Source: CAYWQB01 sp964460785
GTDB taxonomy: Bacteria > Chlamydiota > Chlamydiia > Chlamydiales > CAYWQB01
Direction: 5' to 3'
DNA: 64,000 nt
NCBI GenBank assembly: GCA_964460785.1
Contig: CAYWQB010000002.1
Coordinates: forward strand, 186,001-250,000
Shown: positions 34,044-43,172 of the stretch, one piece after another
Position numbering within the stretch: the first letter of the stretch is position 1
How the letters are laid out: every line of letters starts with the position of its first letter
Notes under the pieces: generated by a model
Database searches by the model: none
Told to the model about the DNA's origin: nothing
The model's input: the letters and a program-made list of their open reading frames with translations, nothing else
Program-made: the position numbers and the translations under genes

Positions 34044-35204
34044 CTAGCCCCCTATAGCCTGAATAATTTTCTTTGCCCCTTCATCCATACTTGCAGCTGG
34101 AATCACATGCAAAGAGGACTCTTCCAGAAGCTTTCTTCCTTTGTCTGCATTTGTGCCTTCTAAGCGGACAACTAATGGGCTTTCTAGAGAAAGCTCTTCT
34201 ACTGCAGCAATCACAGACTCTGCAACAAGGCTACAGTCCATAATTCCGCCAAAAATATTTACAAAAATCCCCTTAACACGAGGATCTGTGAGGATAATCT
34301 TAAACCCTGCCACAATTTTCTCTTTCGTGGCACTTCCTCCAACATCGAGAAAGTTGGCTGGATCCCCTCCAAAGCGCTTGATGATATCCATGGTAGCCAT
34401 TGCGAGACCTGCACCATTCACCATACACCCAATACTGCCATCTAACGCGATGTATGCAAGGTCGATTTCTTGAGCTTGTACTTCTCTTTGTGGAAGTTGT
34501 GAGGGGTCATAGCAGTCGGCTACAGCCTTTTGGCGAAAAAGAGCGTTGTCATCGATACCGATTTTCGTATCTAGAATAATGAACTCTCCTCCAGATTGGA
34601 CTAGAGGGTTGATTTCAAGCATAGATGCATCAAGAGCTACAAATGCTTTTGCAAGCTGTTTGACAAGCTTGGCTCCCTTTTTTGCAAGGTCTCCTTGCCA
34701 GCCCATAAATTTTGCTAGGCGCATGAGGCGATAACCAGGAATATAACCATCGCGATCCACGGGCAGCTTAAGAATCTTTTCAGGGGTTTTTGCTGCAACC
34801 TCTTCAATATCCATCCCCCCTTCTGGAGAGGCTATAATAATCGGCTTCTTTTGCGAGCGATCCACAACAATGCTTAAGTACTCTTCCTTATCTATTGAGC
34901 AGGGAGGAGCAATTAACAGCTTTTGTGCAACGACCCCTTCGCTACCTGTTTGGGTATTGACCATTTTCATCCCAATGAGCTGCTTGGCCGTCTCCAAAAT
35001 AGCAGCCTTTCCCTTAACAAGCTTGACGCCTCCTGCCTTACCTCGACCTCCAGCATGCACCTGTATTTTCAGCACAACATGGTCCCACCCTTCACGGTCA
35101 AGGACTTGCTCTACTTCGTTTAGGTTGCTAGCAACAGCAAAAGGAGGAACCTCAATCCCTTGGCTACGTAGCAATTCCTTTGCTTGGTATTCATGAATAT
35201 TCAT
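34044..35204 (-). CDS. sucC: succinyl-CoA ligase, beta subunit
   Basis: ATP-grasp subunit, 386 residues; N-terminus NIHEYQAKELLRSQGIEVP is unmistakable, with KIQVHAGGRGKAGGVKL and the C-terminal LVVRLEGTNADKGRKLL. Nucleotide preference (ATP or GTP) cannot be called from what I can see. AGGAG lies six bases before the ATG at 35204. A candidate promoter lies 80 bp upstream, and ftsY diverges from it. Confidence 0.97.
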   Translation of the reverse strand: MNIHEYQAKELLRSQGIEVPPFAVASNLNEVEQVLDREGWDHVVLKIQVHAGGRGKAGGVKLVKGKAAILETAKQLIGMKMVNTQTGSEGVVAQKLLIAPPCSIDKEEYLSIVVDRSQKKPIIIASPEGGMDIEEVAAKTPEKILKLPVDRDGYIPGYRLMRLAKFMGWQGDLAKKGAKLVKQLAKAFVALDASMLEINPLVQSGGEFIILDTKIGIDDNALFRQKAVADCYDPSQLPQREVQAQEIDLAYIALDGSIGCMVNGAGLAMATMDIIKRFGGDPANFLDVGGSATKEKIVAGFKIILTDPRVKGIFVNIFGGIMDCSLVAESVIAAVEELSLESPLVVRLEGTNADKGRKLLEESSLHVIPAASMDEGAKKIIQAIGG

Positions 35205-35280
35205 GCACTCTCCTAGAAGACTCTCTTAACTTGCTTATGATCAAAAGATAATGATCGGCTTTTCCCTCGGCTAAATTGGG

Positions 35281-35309
35281 ATTTTGTGCTAGGATTTCTT
35301 TTCTATCAA
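35281..35309 (-). promoter_or_regulatory. candidate promoter for sucCD-M50
   Basis: Minus strand TTGATA (35309-35304), 17-bp spacer, CAAAAT (35286-35281), about 77 bp before the sucC start. Confidence 0.35.
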
Positions 35310-35331
35310 GATTTTCATTTGAAGGCTCTCT

Positions 35332-36219
35332 ATGTTTGGTCTCTTTCAAAAGGCAAAAAAACCAATCCAAGGTCTTGGCAGTAAGATAAGATCAGCCTTT
35401 GGCAAGAAACTTTCTAAGGAAAATTTAGACCAACTTGAAGAGCTCCTCTATCAGGCAGATCTTGGAAGTGAGACCGTGCAAGATCTCATCCAAGTTTGTG
35501 AAAAAAAAATCTCCAATACAGAGCAATCTGTAGAAGGTTTGCTAGAAATCTTAAAAAAAGAGCTCCTTGCTCGCCTTCCTAAGGAGCATAAACTAGACCA
35601 TTCATCTTCTCCCCATGTCACTTTAATTGTAGGAATCAATGGCAGTGGAAAGACTACAAGCATCGCCAAGCTCGCTAACTATTATAAGAAGCAAGGACGC
35701 TCTGTTTTGCTTGCTGCAGCAGATACATTCCGTGCCGCTGCTGTTAACCAGTTAACGATGTGGTCAGAAAAGCTTTCTGTACCCATTGTTAAGGGGACAC
35801 AAGGTGGTGATCCTGCTGCCTGTGTTTATGATGCTATGGAGGCTGCAAAATCTCGCGGAGTAGACGAGCTCATTATTGATACAGCAGGAAGGCTACACAC
35901 CAAGACTGATCTAATGGGAGAGCTGCAAAAAATTGTTCGTGTTTGCAAGAAGGTGGCCCCTTCTACTCCCCACGACATATGGATGGTGTTAGATGCTTCT
36001 ATTGGTCAAAATGGACTGCAGCAAGCTGAGCTTTTTCATCAATATGCACCTTTAACAGGCCTTGTACTATCAAAATGGGATGGGTCTGCGAAAGGTGGGG
36101 CTTGCCTACCTATTCAGAAGAAACTCGGTGTGCCTATTCGCTTCTTTGGTATAGGAGAAGGGGCTGAAGACTTAGAAGCCTACAGCCCTGAGCGATTCAT
36201 TGAAACGTTGCTCTCATAG
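35332..36219 (+). CDS. ftsY: signal recognition particle receptor FtsY
   Basis: SRP-receptor GTPase delivering ribosome-nascent chains to the membrane. 295 residues, essentially only the NG domains with no long acidic A-domain. GTPase motifs: GINGSGKTTS (G1), DTFRAAAVNQL, DTAGRLHTK (G3) and SKWDGSAKGG (G4/G5). A GAAGG lies six bases before the ATG. Corresponds to CT820; it converges on yccA with a 5-bp gap. Confidence 0.96.
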   Translation: MFGLFQKAKKPIQGLGSKIRSAFGKKLSKENLDQLEELLYQADLGSETVQDLIQVCEKKISNTEQSVEGLLEILKKELLARLPKEHKLDHSSSPHVTLIVGINGSGKTTSIAKLANYYKKQGRSVLLAAADTFRAAAVNQLTMWSEKLSVPIVKGTQGGDPAACVYDAMEAAKSRGVDELIIDTAGRLHTKTDLMGELQKIVRVCKKVAPSTPHDIWMVLDASIGQNGLQQAELFHQYAPLTGLVLSKWDGSAKGGACLPIQKKLGVPIRFFGIGEGAEDLEAYSPERFIETLLS

Positions 36220-36224
36220 AAAAG

Positions 36225-36947
36225 CTAGTCTCTTCTTCCTCCAGCAAAAATCTGTAGAAGAAACCAAAAAATCATGATGACATTGGTATACATCTTTAGT
36301 GCCATCATAAGCGCAAACTTATTGGACATTTCTGAGCCAACTTGAGCCTGTCCACTTAAGTGACGGATTGTTTGCGCATCATAAGCTGTAAGACCTACAA
36401 AGAGAGCTAAGCCCACATAGCTGATCAGCAAAGTCATCCAGGTTACATCTGCAAAGAAAGAGATGATAAAAAACAAGAATGTGATGGCCATTAGTGCCAT
36501 AACACCCAAAGTGAATAAACGCCCAATTGCTGTTAAATCAGACCGCGTGACTGTCCCATAAATAGCTGCTATGCCATACAGCACACTTGCTGTACAAAAG
36601 GCCATCCAAATCACATCACCGCCATAAACCGCAGCAAACCCTGGTAGTAAGGTCCCAAAAAAGAGCCCTTCTATGACAGCATAGGCAAATAGCCATGTAG
36701 CCATGCTCGGGAAGCTCATCGTTTGCGCTTTACGTGCAATATGAAAGGTAATGAATAGGGTAGCTAAAACCATCACCCACCAAAAGGGCATAAAGCTTAG
36801 AAAAAGCCCTGAGCTTGCTAAAAACCAAGCTACTGCACTTGTCACACCAAGGCCTATGGTCATCCACCAATAAACCTTTGTTGAAAAAGTCGAGATCGCT
36901 TGGGCTGACCCTTGAGATCTCATATAGTCACGATCATATAGGGACAT
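36225..36947 (-). CDS. yccA: Bax inhibitor-1/YccA family membrane protein
   Basis: Seven-span inner-membrane protein of the BI-1 family (YccA in bacteria modulates the FtsH protease). Hydrophobic segments fill residues 25-235; the motif LFVGLTAYDAQTIRHL is typical, with the sensor Asp pair region near the C-terminus. The AGGAGG lies one base from the ATG at 36953 but seven from the ATG at 36947, so I take 36947. In C. trachomatis the homologue (CT819) also sits between ftsY and tyrP. Confidence 0.92.
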   Translation of the reverse strand: MSLYDRDYMRSQGSAQAISTFSTKVYWWMTIGLGVTSAVAWFLASSGLFLSFMPFWWVMVLATLFITFHIARKAQTMSFPSMATWLFAYAVIEGLFFGTLLPGFAAVYGGDVIWMAFCTASVLYGIAAIYGTVTRSDLTAIGRLFTLGVMALMAITFLFFIISFFADVTWMTLLISYVGLALFVGLTAYDAQTIRHLSGQAQVGSEMSNKFALMMALKMYTNVIMIFWFLLQIFAGGRRD

Positions 36948-37023
36948 ACTCATGCCTCCTTTTCCTATTAATCAATGGAAAAATTATAGCTAATCTGAGC
37001 CTATATTTCAAAGAAAGTAGGTT

Positions 37024-38211
37024 CTAAGAAAAGGTCAGCCTTAAGTCCAAAACAATATCCACAATAAACACAAGCAGTAGGAACAGCAAAAATAGCTTCC
37101 CCCCCACAACCAACTTAGGATAATTAGACTGCCCTCGAGAGCTATTCCAAGCAATCAGCACTGGGAAGACTCCAAGTAAGATTGCTCCTCCAAGTCCTCC
37201 TCCATAATGGAGAGCTTTTAAGAAGATTGCAGGATCGATAAGAGCGACACAAAAAGGAGGAATCAATACAAGCAGCATAGATGCTAACCTACCCTTCCAA
37301 TTCCTGCTTATTCCAAGCCCATCTATAAGAAAATCACGCAGACCAAGGCATACGCCAAGAAACGAAGTAACAATTGCAAAAAAGGCAAATGCCGTACTCA
37401 TGCTATTTGCCCACCCTTTTCCAATGACTTTGCCTAAAGGCTCAACAACACTTCCACCACTTTGGAACAGCTCTTGTAAGCTATTTTCTCCTTCTGCAGG
37501 AATGACTCCTAAGAGCACTGCTCCCCAAAGGATATATACGATGAGTGTGATCAATGTACCAAGGTAGATAGCTTTGCGAATTTTTTTGCCATCCCACTCC
37601 ATATAGCGTGCTAAACTTGGCACACTTCCCTGGTAACCAAAAGAAAGCAAACTCACAGGGAATGCATATAAAGCTGGTGAAAAGTCAACTGTTGCCAAAC
37701 GCCCCACTTGTACATGGGGAGCTGCTAAAAATAAAAATGCTGCATAGCTAGCTAGCATTCCAACCATCAATAGGCGGTTGATCTTATCAATTGCTCGCGC
37801 TCCAATATAAACAAATGGAGATAGTATAAGTACGAACAGCAACATCTGCATGCCTGGATGCCAGTGCTCCAAATTAGCAGGCAGCAACTTCCTCCCTGCT
37901 GTGAGATAAGCCACAACAAGAGAGTAGAAAAGAAATAGGTATACAAACCAACAGATTACTTTTGCTAAGGAGCCTAGATGCTCTTGAGTTAGAGTAATTA
38001 AATTTACATTTTTCTTTTGAGCTACACATGCTTCTGCAAGTAAAAGACCTGTTGCAGTCATAAAAAGCCAAGAAAGTAGATAGATCGTCACAGCAGGGAT
38101 AAATCCCCCTCTTCCTGTCATTACAGGTAGGGCTAACATCCCAGCTCCTATTGAGAGCCCAGAGATCATTAGAGCTCCGCCAAATACACTTCCTGATTTA
38201 TTTTTTTGCAT
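37024..38211 (-). CDS. tyrP: aromatic amino acid permease (TyrP/HAAAP family)
   Basis: About 395-residue transporter with roughly eleven membrane segments. The opening GGALMISGLSIGAGMLALPV is the conserved ligand-binding signature of hydroxy/aromatic amino acid permeases. Likely imports tyrosine or tryptophan, important for an organism limited by host amino acids. The ATG at 38211 gives the family N-terminus; an in-frame start at 38259 adds a hydrophobic, non-homologous stretch. Only one copy is seen here, while C. trachomatis has two tandem copies (CT817, CT818). Confidence 0.9.
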   Translation of the reverse strand: MQKNKSGSVFGGALMISGLSIGAGMLALPVMTGRGGFIPAVTIYLLSWLFMTATGLLLAEACVAQKKNVNLITLTQEHLGSLAKVICWFVYLFLFYSLVVAYLTAGRKLLPANLEHWHPGMQMLLFVLILSPFVYIGARAIDKINRLLMVGMLASYAAFLFLAAPHVQVGRLATVDFSPALYAFPVSLLSFGYQGSVPSLARYMEWDGKKIRKAIYLGTLITLIVYILWGAVLLGVIPAEGENSLQELFQSGGSVVEPLGKVIGKGWANSMSTAFAFFAIVTSFLGVCLGLRDFLIDGLGISRNWKGRLASMLLVLIPPFCVALIDPAIFLKALHYGGGLGGAILLGVFPVLIAWNSSRGQSNYPKLVVGGKLFLLFLLLVFIVDIVLDLRLTFS

Positions 38212-38267
38212 GACTATTCTTTTTGTCTTTTTATTAAAATAGCATAAAAAGATTAACACTTACCTAT

Positions 38268-39344
38268 CTAAAAGCAAAGAGATACCTTCACATCTTCACA
38301 GACTCTATCCCAGTCGCTTAAAACCATTTCCTTAACTAGCTCTGCAAAACCAACTTCTGGTTTCCAGCCTAATTCTTTATAAGCTCGGCTAGAGTCTCCC
38401 ATAAGAGAATCTACTTCTGCAGGACGAAAATACTGGGGATTTATTTGAATAATTGTTTGCCCAACGTGTGCTTCTTCTATTTCAGGATTCTCGATACTGG
38501 CAATCACTCCCTTTTCACTAGCACCTCTACCCACCCAGTCTATGGATACTCCTAGTGTTTCAAGGGCAAGCTCAATAAAATCTCGAACAGAGTGTTGTGA
38601 TCCAGTTGCTATCACATAGTCCCTTGGCTTATCTTGCTGTAGAATGAGCCACTGAGCTTTCACATAATCTTTTGCATGCCCCCAGTCCCGCTTGGCATCA
38701 AGATTACCTAACTGAAGAACAGCTTGTTTCCCTTGTAATACTCTCGACAACCCAAGAGTAATTTTTCTTGTGACAAAGGTCTCTCCCCTTAATGGAGACT
38801 CATGATTATACAAGATACCATTACACGCATACATGCCATAAGATTCTCGGTAATTAACCGTAGCCCAATAAGCATATAGTTTAGCTACACCATAAGGAGA
38901 ACGAGGATAAAAAGGTGTTTCTTCATTTTGCGGGATCTCAAAAGCCTTCCCAAAGAGCTCTGAAGTAGAAGCTTGATAAAAGCGTGTACACTTCTCTGCA
39001 CCTAAAGCTCGAATAGCCTCCAGTAGTCTCAAAGGGCCTAGAGCATTAATATTAGCTGCAGATTCAGGTGTAGAAAAAGACTCTTTTACATGACTTAAAG
39101 CAGCTAGGTTATAAATTTCATCTGGAGAGCAGGTATCTATAACCCTTTGTAAGCTGGCACTATCTGCCATATCCGCAGTGTGCAAGTAGAGCTTTTCTCT
39201 GGCCTGTAGTTGCTTAAGTATTGGGCTTGTGAAAGAGGTCCAGCGTACAATTCCATGGACGTAGTATTCTTTTTCAAGGAGTAAATCTAAGAGGTACTGT
39301 CCATCTTGCCCTGTAATCCCTGTAACTAAAGCTCTTTTCACCAC
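38268..39344 (-). CDS. gmd: GDP-mannose 4,6-dehydratase
   Basis: Converts GDP-mannose to GDP-4-keto-6-deoxymannose, precursor of GDP-fucose, GDP-rhamnose or perosamine. 358 residues; NADP-binding VTGITGQDGQYL, DMADSASL, YQASTSELFG (catalytic Thr/Glu) and the SPYGVAK Tyr-Lys pair, and FVTRKI all fit Gmd. Two GTG codons (39344 and 39341) follow an AAGGTGA; either may be the start. No GDP-fucose synthase is in the window. It is inserted between tyrP and the glmS cluster, breaking the usual chlamydial order. Confidence 0.93.
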   Translation of the reverse strand: MVKRALVTGITGQDGQYLLDLLLEKEYYVHGIVRWTSFTSPILKQLQAREKLYLHTADMADSASLQRVIDTCSPDEIYNLAALSHVKESFSTPESAANINALGPLRLLEAIRALGAEKCTRFYQASTSELFGKAFEIPQNEETPFYPRSPYGVAKLYAYWATVNYRESYGMYACNGILYNHESPLRGETFVTRKITLGLSRVLQGKQAVLQLGNLDAKRDWGHAKDYVKAQWLILQQDKPRDYVIATGSQHSVRDFIELALETLGVSIDWVGRGASEKGVIASIENPEIEEAHVGQTIIQINPQYFRPAEVDSLMGDSSRAYKELGWKPEVGFAELVKEMVLSDWDRVCEDVKVSLCF

Positions 39345-39406
39345 TCACCTTACTCTAATTTTCAGGAAGACAGCATAGCTTAGTAGGAGGGTTCTGTCAC
39401 GTCCTC

Positions 39407-39853
39407 TTAGTCACATAGCATTTCATAGACAGCCCAATCTGTCTTTTTTGCCAACTTATCATAAACGATTTGGGCCTGAATATTATCCTGCTTTGTTATC
39501 CAGCGAATGATGTTCCACCCTCTCTTTCTAGCTTCAGACTGAACAGCCAAAATCAGCTTTTGTGCAATTCCCTGGTTTCTAAATGAAGGATATACAAATA
39601 AGTCATCAATAAAGCCGATACTTTGCCCTCTTAGTGGGCTAGGCATCGACCGATAATGAATAAAGCCACTCACTGATTGTTGGGTTTGAGCAATCAGCCC
39701 CTCTACTGGATGTGAAGCATCAAGCAACCATTGCCATGTGGTCTGCAGTACTTTTTGATCGAGCTCTACCGTATAAAATTCAGCATAGGCTCGATATAGA
39801 TCCATCCAAAAGCTGTAGTGTTCTTCTGCAACAGGTTGTATCTCAAGATGCAT
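39407..39853 (-). CDS. GNAT family N-acetyltransferase
   Basis: 148-residue acetyltransferase with IDDLFVYPSFRNQGIAQKLI, the acetyl-CoA-binding Arg/Gln-x-x-Gly-x-Ala loop, and a family-typical C-terminal NIQAQIVYDKL. Acceptor unknown. It begins 9 bp after glmS and is probably in the same operon; a link to amino-sugar metabolism is only inference. Confidence 0.85.
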   Translation of the reverse strand: MHLEIQPVAEEHYSFWMDLYRAYAEFYTVELDQKVLQTTWQWLLDASHPVEGLIAQTQQSVSGFIHYRSMPSPLRGQSIGFIDDLFVYPSFRNQGIAQKLILAVQSEARKRGWNIIRWITKQDNIQAQIVYDKLAKKTDWAVYEMLCD

Positions 39854-39862
39854 ACAAGTGAC

Positions 39863-41689
39863 TTATTCAACTGTTACAGACTTTGCTAAGTTCCTTGGCT
39901 GGTCAATTTCCGTTCCCCTTTCCATTGCTACATAGTAAGCGAAAATTTGCAAAGCCACGGAAGATAAAATAGGGGCCAGCTCATCTGTAGTTTCAGGAAC
40001 CCATAAGATATCGCTAACAATCCCTTCAAGCCCTTCTGCTCCTTCTGGAGCTACAGCTAGAATAGGCCCACTCCTCGCTTGTACCTCTTGGAGATTACTG
40101 AGCATCTTGTCATAGGTATGTTTGTTCGCACATAGAGCGACAGAGGGGAAATTTTCGGAAACAAGGGCAATAGGACCATGTTTAAGCTCTCCAGAGGCGT
40201 ATCCTACCGCATTCACATAGGCGATCTCTTTTAGCTTTAAAGCGCCTTCAAGGGCACAAGGATACATATAACGTCTTCCTAAGTAGAAGAAGTTATCATA
40301 CTGAGCATAACGTCGAGCTAGCTCTTGAATATTTTCTTTCTGGGCAAGCACTTGTTCCACCTGACGTGGCAAAGCCTGCAGAGCTTGTAAAAACTCTTTC
40401 CCTTCTGTTTTACTCATATCATGCATGCGCCCAAAAAAGAGTGAGACTAGCGATAGAACAACAAGTTGGCTGGTAAAAGCTTTTGTTGAAGCAACGCCGA
40501 TTTCAGGCCCTGCTCGAAGAATTGTGGTCGCCTGTGCTTCTCTGACAAGAGAAGAGTTATGGACATTACAGATCCCTAAAACAAAAGCCCCTTTCTCTTT
40601 AAACTCTTTGACAGCAGCTAGTGTATCAGCGGTCTCTCCTGACTGACTAATTGCAATAGCTAATGTCCGAGGAGGAACAATCGGATTTTTATAGCGAAGC
40701 TCAGAAGCAATTTCTACAGAAACAGGGATCCGAGCAAACTCTTCAATCATTCCTGCTGCAATACATCCTGCATGCCATGAAGTTCCACAAGCAATCATCA
40801 CAATGCGCTCTACCTGTCTAAGAGCCACTTTATGAGCTTCCAGCTCTTCAAAAAATGCAACCCCCTCTTCTTCTACAAATCGAGAAAGAAGAGCATTTCT
40901 GATGGTCTGAGGCTGCTCATGAATTTCCTTAAGCATGTAGTGATCAAAGTCCCCCTTCGCGACCTCTTCAACACTATGCTCTAGAATTTGTAGCTGCTTC
41001 ATAATTTGGGAAGAGGATGCATCAAATACTTGCACAGAGTCTGCGCGCACAACTGCCACTTCTGAATTTTCAAGATAGATCACTTTGCGCGTATGTACAA
41101 GGAAAGCATGGGTGTCGGAGGCAATAAAGGTCTCTCCATTCCCAACACCGATTGCTAAAGGGCTTTCTTGTGCTGCTACAACGACCTGATCGGGATGATT
41201 TTTATGCACTAAAGCGATAGCAAAAGAGCCTTGCAATTCTCCAACGGCTGCTTGCACAGCTTTTAAGATATCCCCCTTGTAATAGCTTGAAATAAGCTGG
41301 GAGATCACTTCGGTATCTGTTTCTGAAGAAAAGCTAAATCCTTGCTCTTTTAAGCGCTTGCGGATCGCTTCGTGATTTTCGATAATCCCATTGTGCACAA
41401 TCGCTAAAGATTCATCTTTATCGCAATGTGGGTGAGCATTGATCTCATTTGGCTTCCCATGTGTGGCCCATCGAGTATGTGCAATCGCAAGTTCAAGGTT
41501 TACCCCACTGCTTTTGACTTTGCGCTCCATCTCTGAGACTTTTCCGACCTCTTTACAAAAGAAAAGCTCTCCGTTTCTGAGCCCTGCAATGCCCGAAGAA
41601 TCATACCCTCTATACTCAAGCTTCTTTAAGCCTGCGATCGAGATGTCAACGGAGTTTTGCTCCCCTACATAGCCAAAAATCCCACACAT
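39863..41689 (-). CDS. glmS: glutamine--fructose-6-phosphate aminotransferase (isomerizing)
   Basis: Makes glucosamine-6-phosphate from fructose-6-phosphate and glutamine, the entry to UDP-GlcNAc, lipid A and peptidoglycan precursors. 608 residues: N-terminal glutaminase with the Cys nucleophile in MCGIFGYVGEQ; two SIS domains (GTSWHAG, AISQSGETADT, STKAFTSQ); the C-terminal EIDQPRNLAKSVTVE is classical. Start at 41689 is fixed because the Cys must be residue 2 after Met removal; a longer frame to 41788 is rejected. 5 bp from glmM. Confidence 0.97.
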   Translation of the reverse strand: MCGIFGYVGEQNSVDISIAGLKKLEYRGYDSSGIAGLRNGELFFCKEVGKVSEMERKVKSSGVNLELAIAHTRWATHGKPNEINAHPHCDKDESLAIVHNGIIENHEAIRKRLKEQGFSFSSETDTEVISQLISSYYKGDILKAVQAAVGELQGSFAIALVHKNHPDQVVVAAQESPLAIGVGNGETFIASDTHAFLVHTRKVIYLENSEVAVVRADSVQVFDASSSQIMKQLQILEHSVEEVAKGDFDHYMLKEIHEQPQTIRNALLSRFVEEEGVAFFEELEAHKVALRQVERIVMIACGTSWHAGCIAAGMIEEFARIPVSVEIASELRYKNPIVPPRTLAIAISQSGETADTLAAVKEFKEKGAFVLGICNVHNSSLVREAQATTILRAGPEIGVASTKAFTSQLVVLSLVSLFFGRMHDMSKTEGKEFLQALQALPRQVEQVLAQKENIQELARRYAQYDNFFYLGRRYMYPCALEGALKLKEIAYVNAVGYASGELKHGPIALVSENFPSVALCANKHTYDKMLSNLQEVQARSGPILAVAPEGAEGLEGIVSDILWVPETTDELAPILSSVALQIFAYYVAMERGTEIDQPRNLAKSVTVE

Positions 41690-41694
41690 ATGCT

Positions 41695-43062
41695 TTACGC
41701 CCCTATTTTTTCTCGAATCGCATTGGTAATTGTTTGTGACCAGAGCTTGACCTGACGATGATTTTTTCCCTCTACCATCACACGGCAAACATTCTCTGTT
41801 CCTGAATAGCGAACAAGAACACGCCCCTTCCCTGCAATTTCTTTTTCAATCTTTTCAATGCAATTTTGCACTTCCGGTAGGGTAGCAAGATCTGGCTTAC
41901 TAGCCACTCTTGCGCTCTGCAGCACTTGTGGATAAGGCCTTAAAACTTTTGCAAGTTCTGAAAGTGGTTTTTGCTTCTCCACCATAATCCCTAAGACTTG
42001 TAAAGCAGAGACAAGCCCATCCCCTGTAGAGTTATAGTCAGAGAAGATAATATGCCCGCTTTGTTCTCCCCCAAGGTTGGCATCTTCTTTCACCATTTTT
42101 TCAATCACATGGCGATCCCCTACAGCAGAACATAAAAGCTCAATGCCTCGCTGCTTCATGGCTTCTGAAAGACCAAAGTTGCTCATGACTGTGGCTACAA
42201 GCTTATTATTCCTTAGAAGACCTTTCTCTTTTAAATCTGCAGCACAGATCGCAAGGATGGTATCTCCATCAATCACTCGACCTGTTTCATCTACTAGAAT
42301 GACTCGATCAGCATCTCCATCTAAAGCGATCCCCACATCTGCGCGGTGGTCTATGACCGCTTTCTGTACTAGTTCTGGATGTAAAGCCCCACAGCCATCA
42401 TTAATATTCAAGCCATTGGGGTCTTTTCCATAGGTATAAACTTTAGCATCAAGCTCCTGAAAAACTAAGGGTGCTACACGATGAGCTGCTCCATTGGCAC
42501 AATCAAGAGCTATACGCATAGAGCGTAAAGATAGGTGTTTTGGGAAAGTAGATTTAACAAACTCTATATAGCGCCCACTTGCATCATCAATCTTAGTATT
42601 TTTCCCTATGGCATGATCTCCAGGCAAGTCTTCTGAAAAGTCAGGAGAGGCAACAAGTTCCTCAATTTGTTGCTCAAGAGAATCTGGGAATTTATACCCC
42701 TCAGAGGAAAAGAATTTAATCCCATTGTCATAATAAGGGTTATGGGAAGCTGAAATCACAATCCCCGCATCTGCTCGATAAGCTCTTGTGATAAAAGCAA
42801 CACCTGGGGTTGGTAAAGGACCCACCATCAGAGTGTCCACGCCCATGGAGCAAAGACCTGCAATCAGTGCATTTTCAATCATATAGCAAGATAGGCGCGT
42901 ATCTTTTCCTATGACTACCCGGTGCTTTCCCATATGCCGCCGCAAAACTTTACCTGCTGCCCGCCCTAAGGCCAAAGCATTTTCCACAGTCATTGGCTCT
43001 ATGTTTGCATGTCCCCGAACTCCATCTGTCCCAAATAGCTTAATCTTTTCTTTGACAGCCAT
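41695..43062 (-). CDS. glmM: phosphoglucosamine mutase
   Basis: Interconverts glucosamine-6-phosphate and glucosamine-1-phosphate, the step after GlmS. 456 residues: KLFGTDGVRG at the start, the phosphoserine loop GIVISASHNPYYDNG (catalytic S106), metal-binding DGDADR, and C-terminal RYSGTENVCR. The ATG at 43062 gives this family start; the in-frame extension to 43119 is not homologous. Corresponds to CT815/mrsA in C. trachomatis, also next to glmS. Confidence 0.96.
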   Translation of the reverse strand: MAVKEKIKLFGTDGVRGHANIEPMTVENALALGRAAGKVLRRHMGKHRVVIGKDTRLSCYMIENALIAGLCSMGVDTLMVGPLPTPGVAFITRAYRADAGIVISASHNPYYDNGIKFFSSEGYKFPDSLEQQIEELVASPDFSEDLPGDHAIGKNTKIDDASGRYIEFVKSTFPKHLSLRSMRIALDCANGAAHRVAPLVFQELDAKVYTYGKDPNGLNINDGCGALHPELVQKAVIDHRADVGIALDGDADRVILVDETGRVIDGDTILAICAADLKEKGLLRNNKLVATVMSNFGLSEAMKQRGIELLCSAVGDRHVIEKMVKEDANLGGEQSGHIIFSDYNSTGDGLVSALQVLGIMVEKQKPLSELAKVLRPYPQVLQSARVASKPDLATLPEVQNCIEKIEKEIAGKGRVLVRYSGTENVCRVMVEGKNHRQVKLWSQTITNAIREKIGA

Positions 43063-43172
43063 ATTTTTCCCAAAACGATTCAAAACAAATATTTTACAAC
43101 AAAACTCAATATCGCTCAATTACTGAGTTGCTATTTCCTTTATTCAAATGCAAAGAAAAATTCCACAAGCAA

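Noticed and set aside
41690..41788. Longer glmS start at 41788
   Set aside because: GlmS requires the Cys at position 2; only the ATG at 41689 gives MCGIFGYVG.
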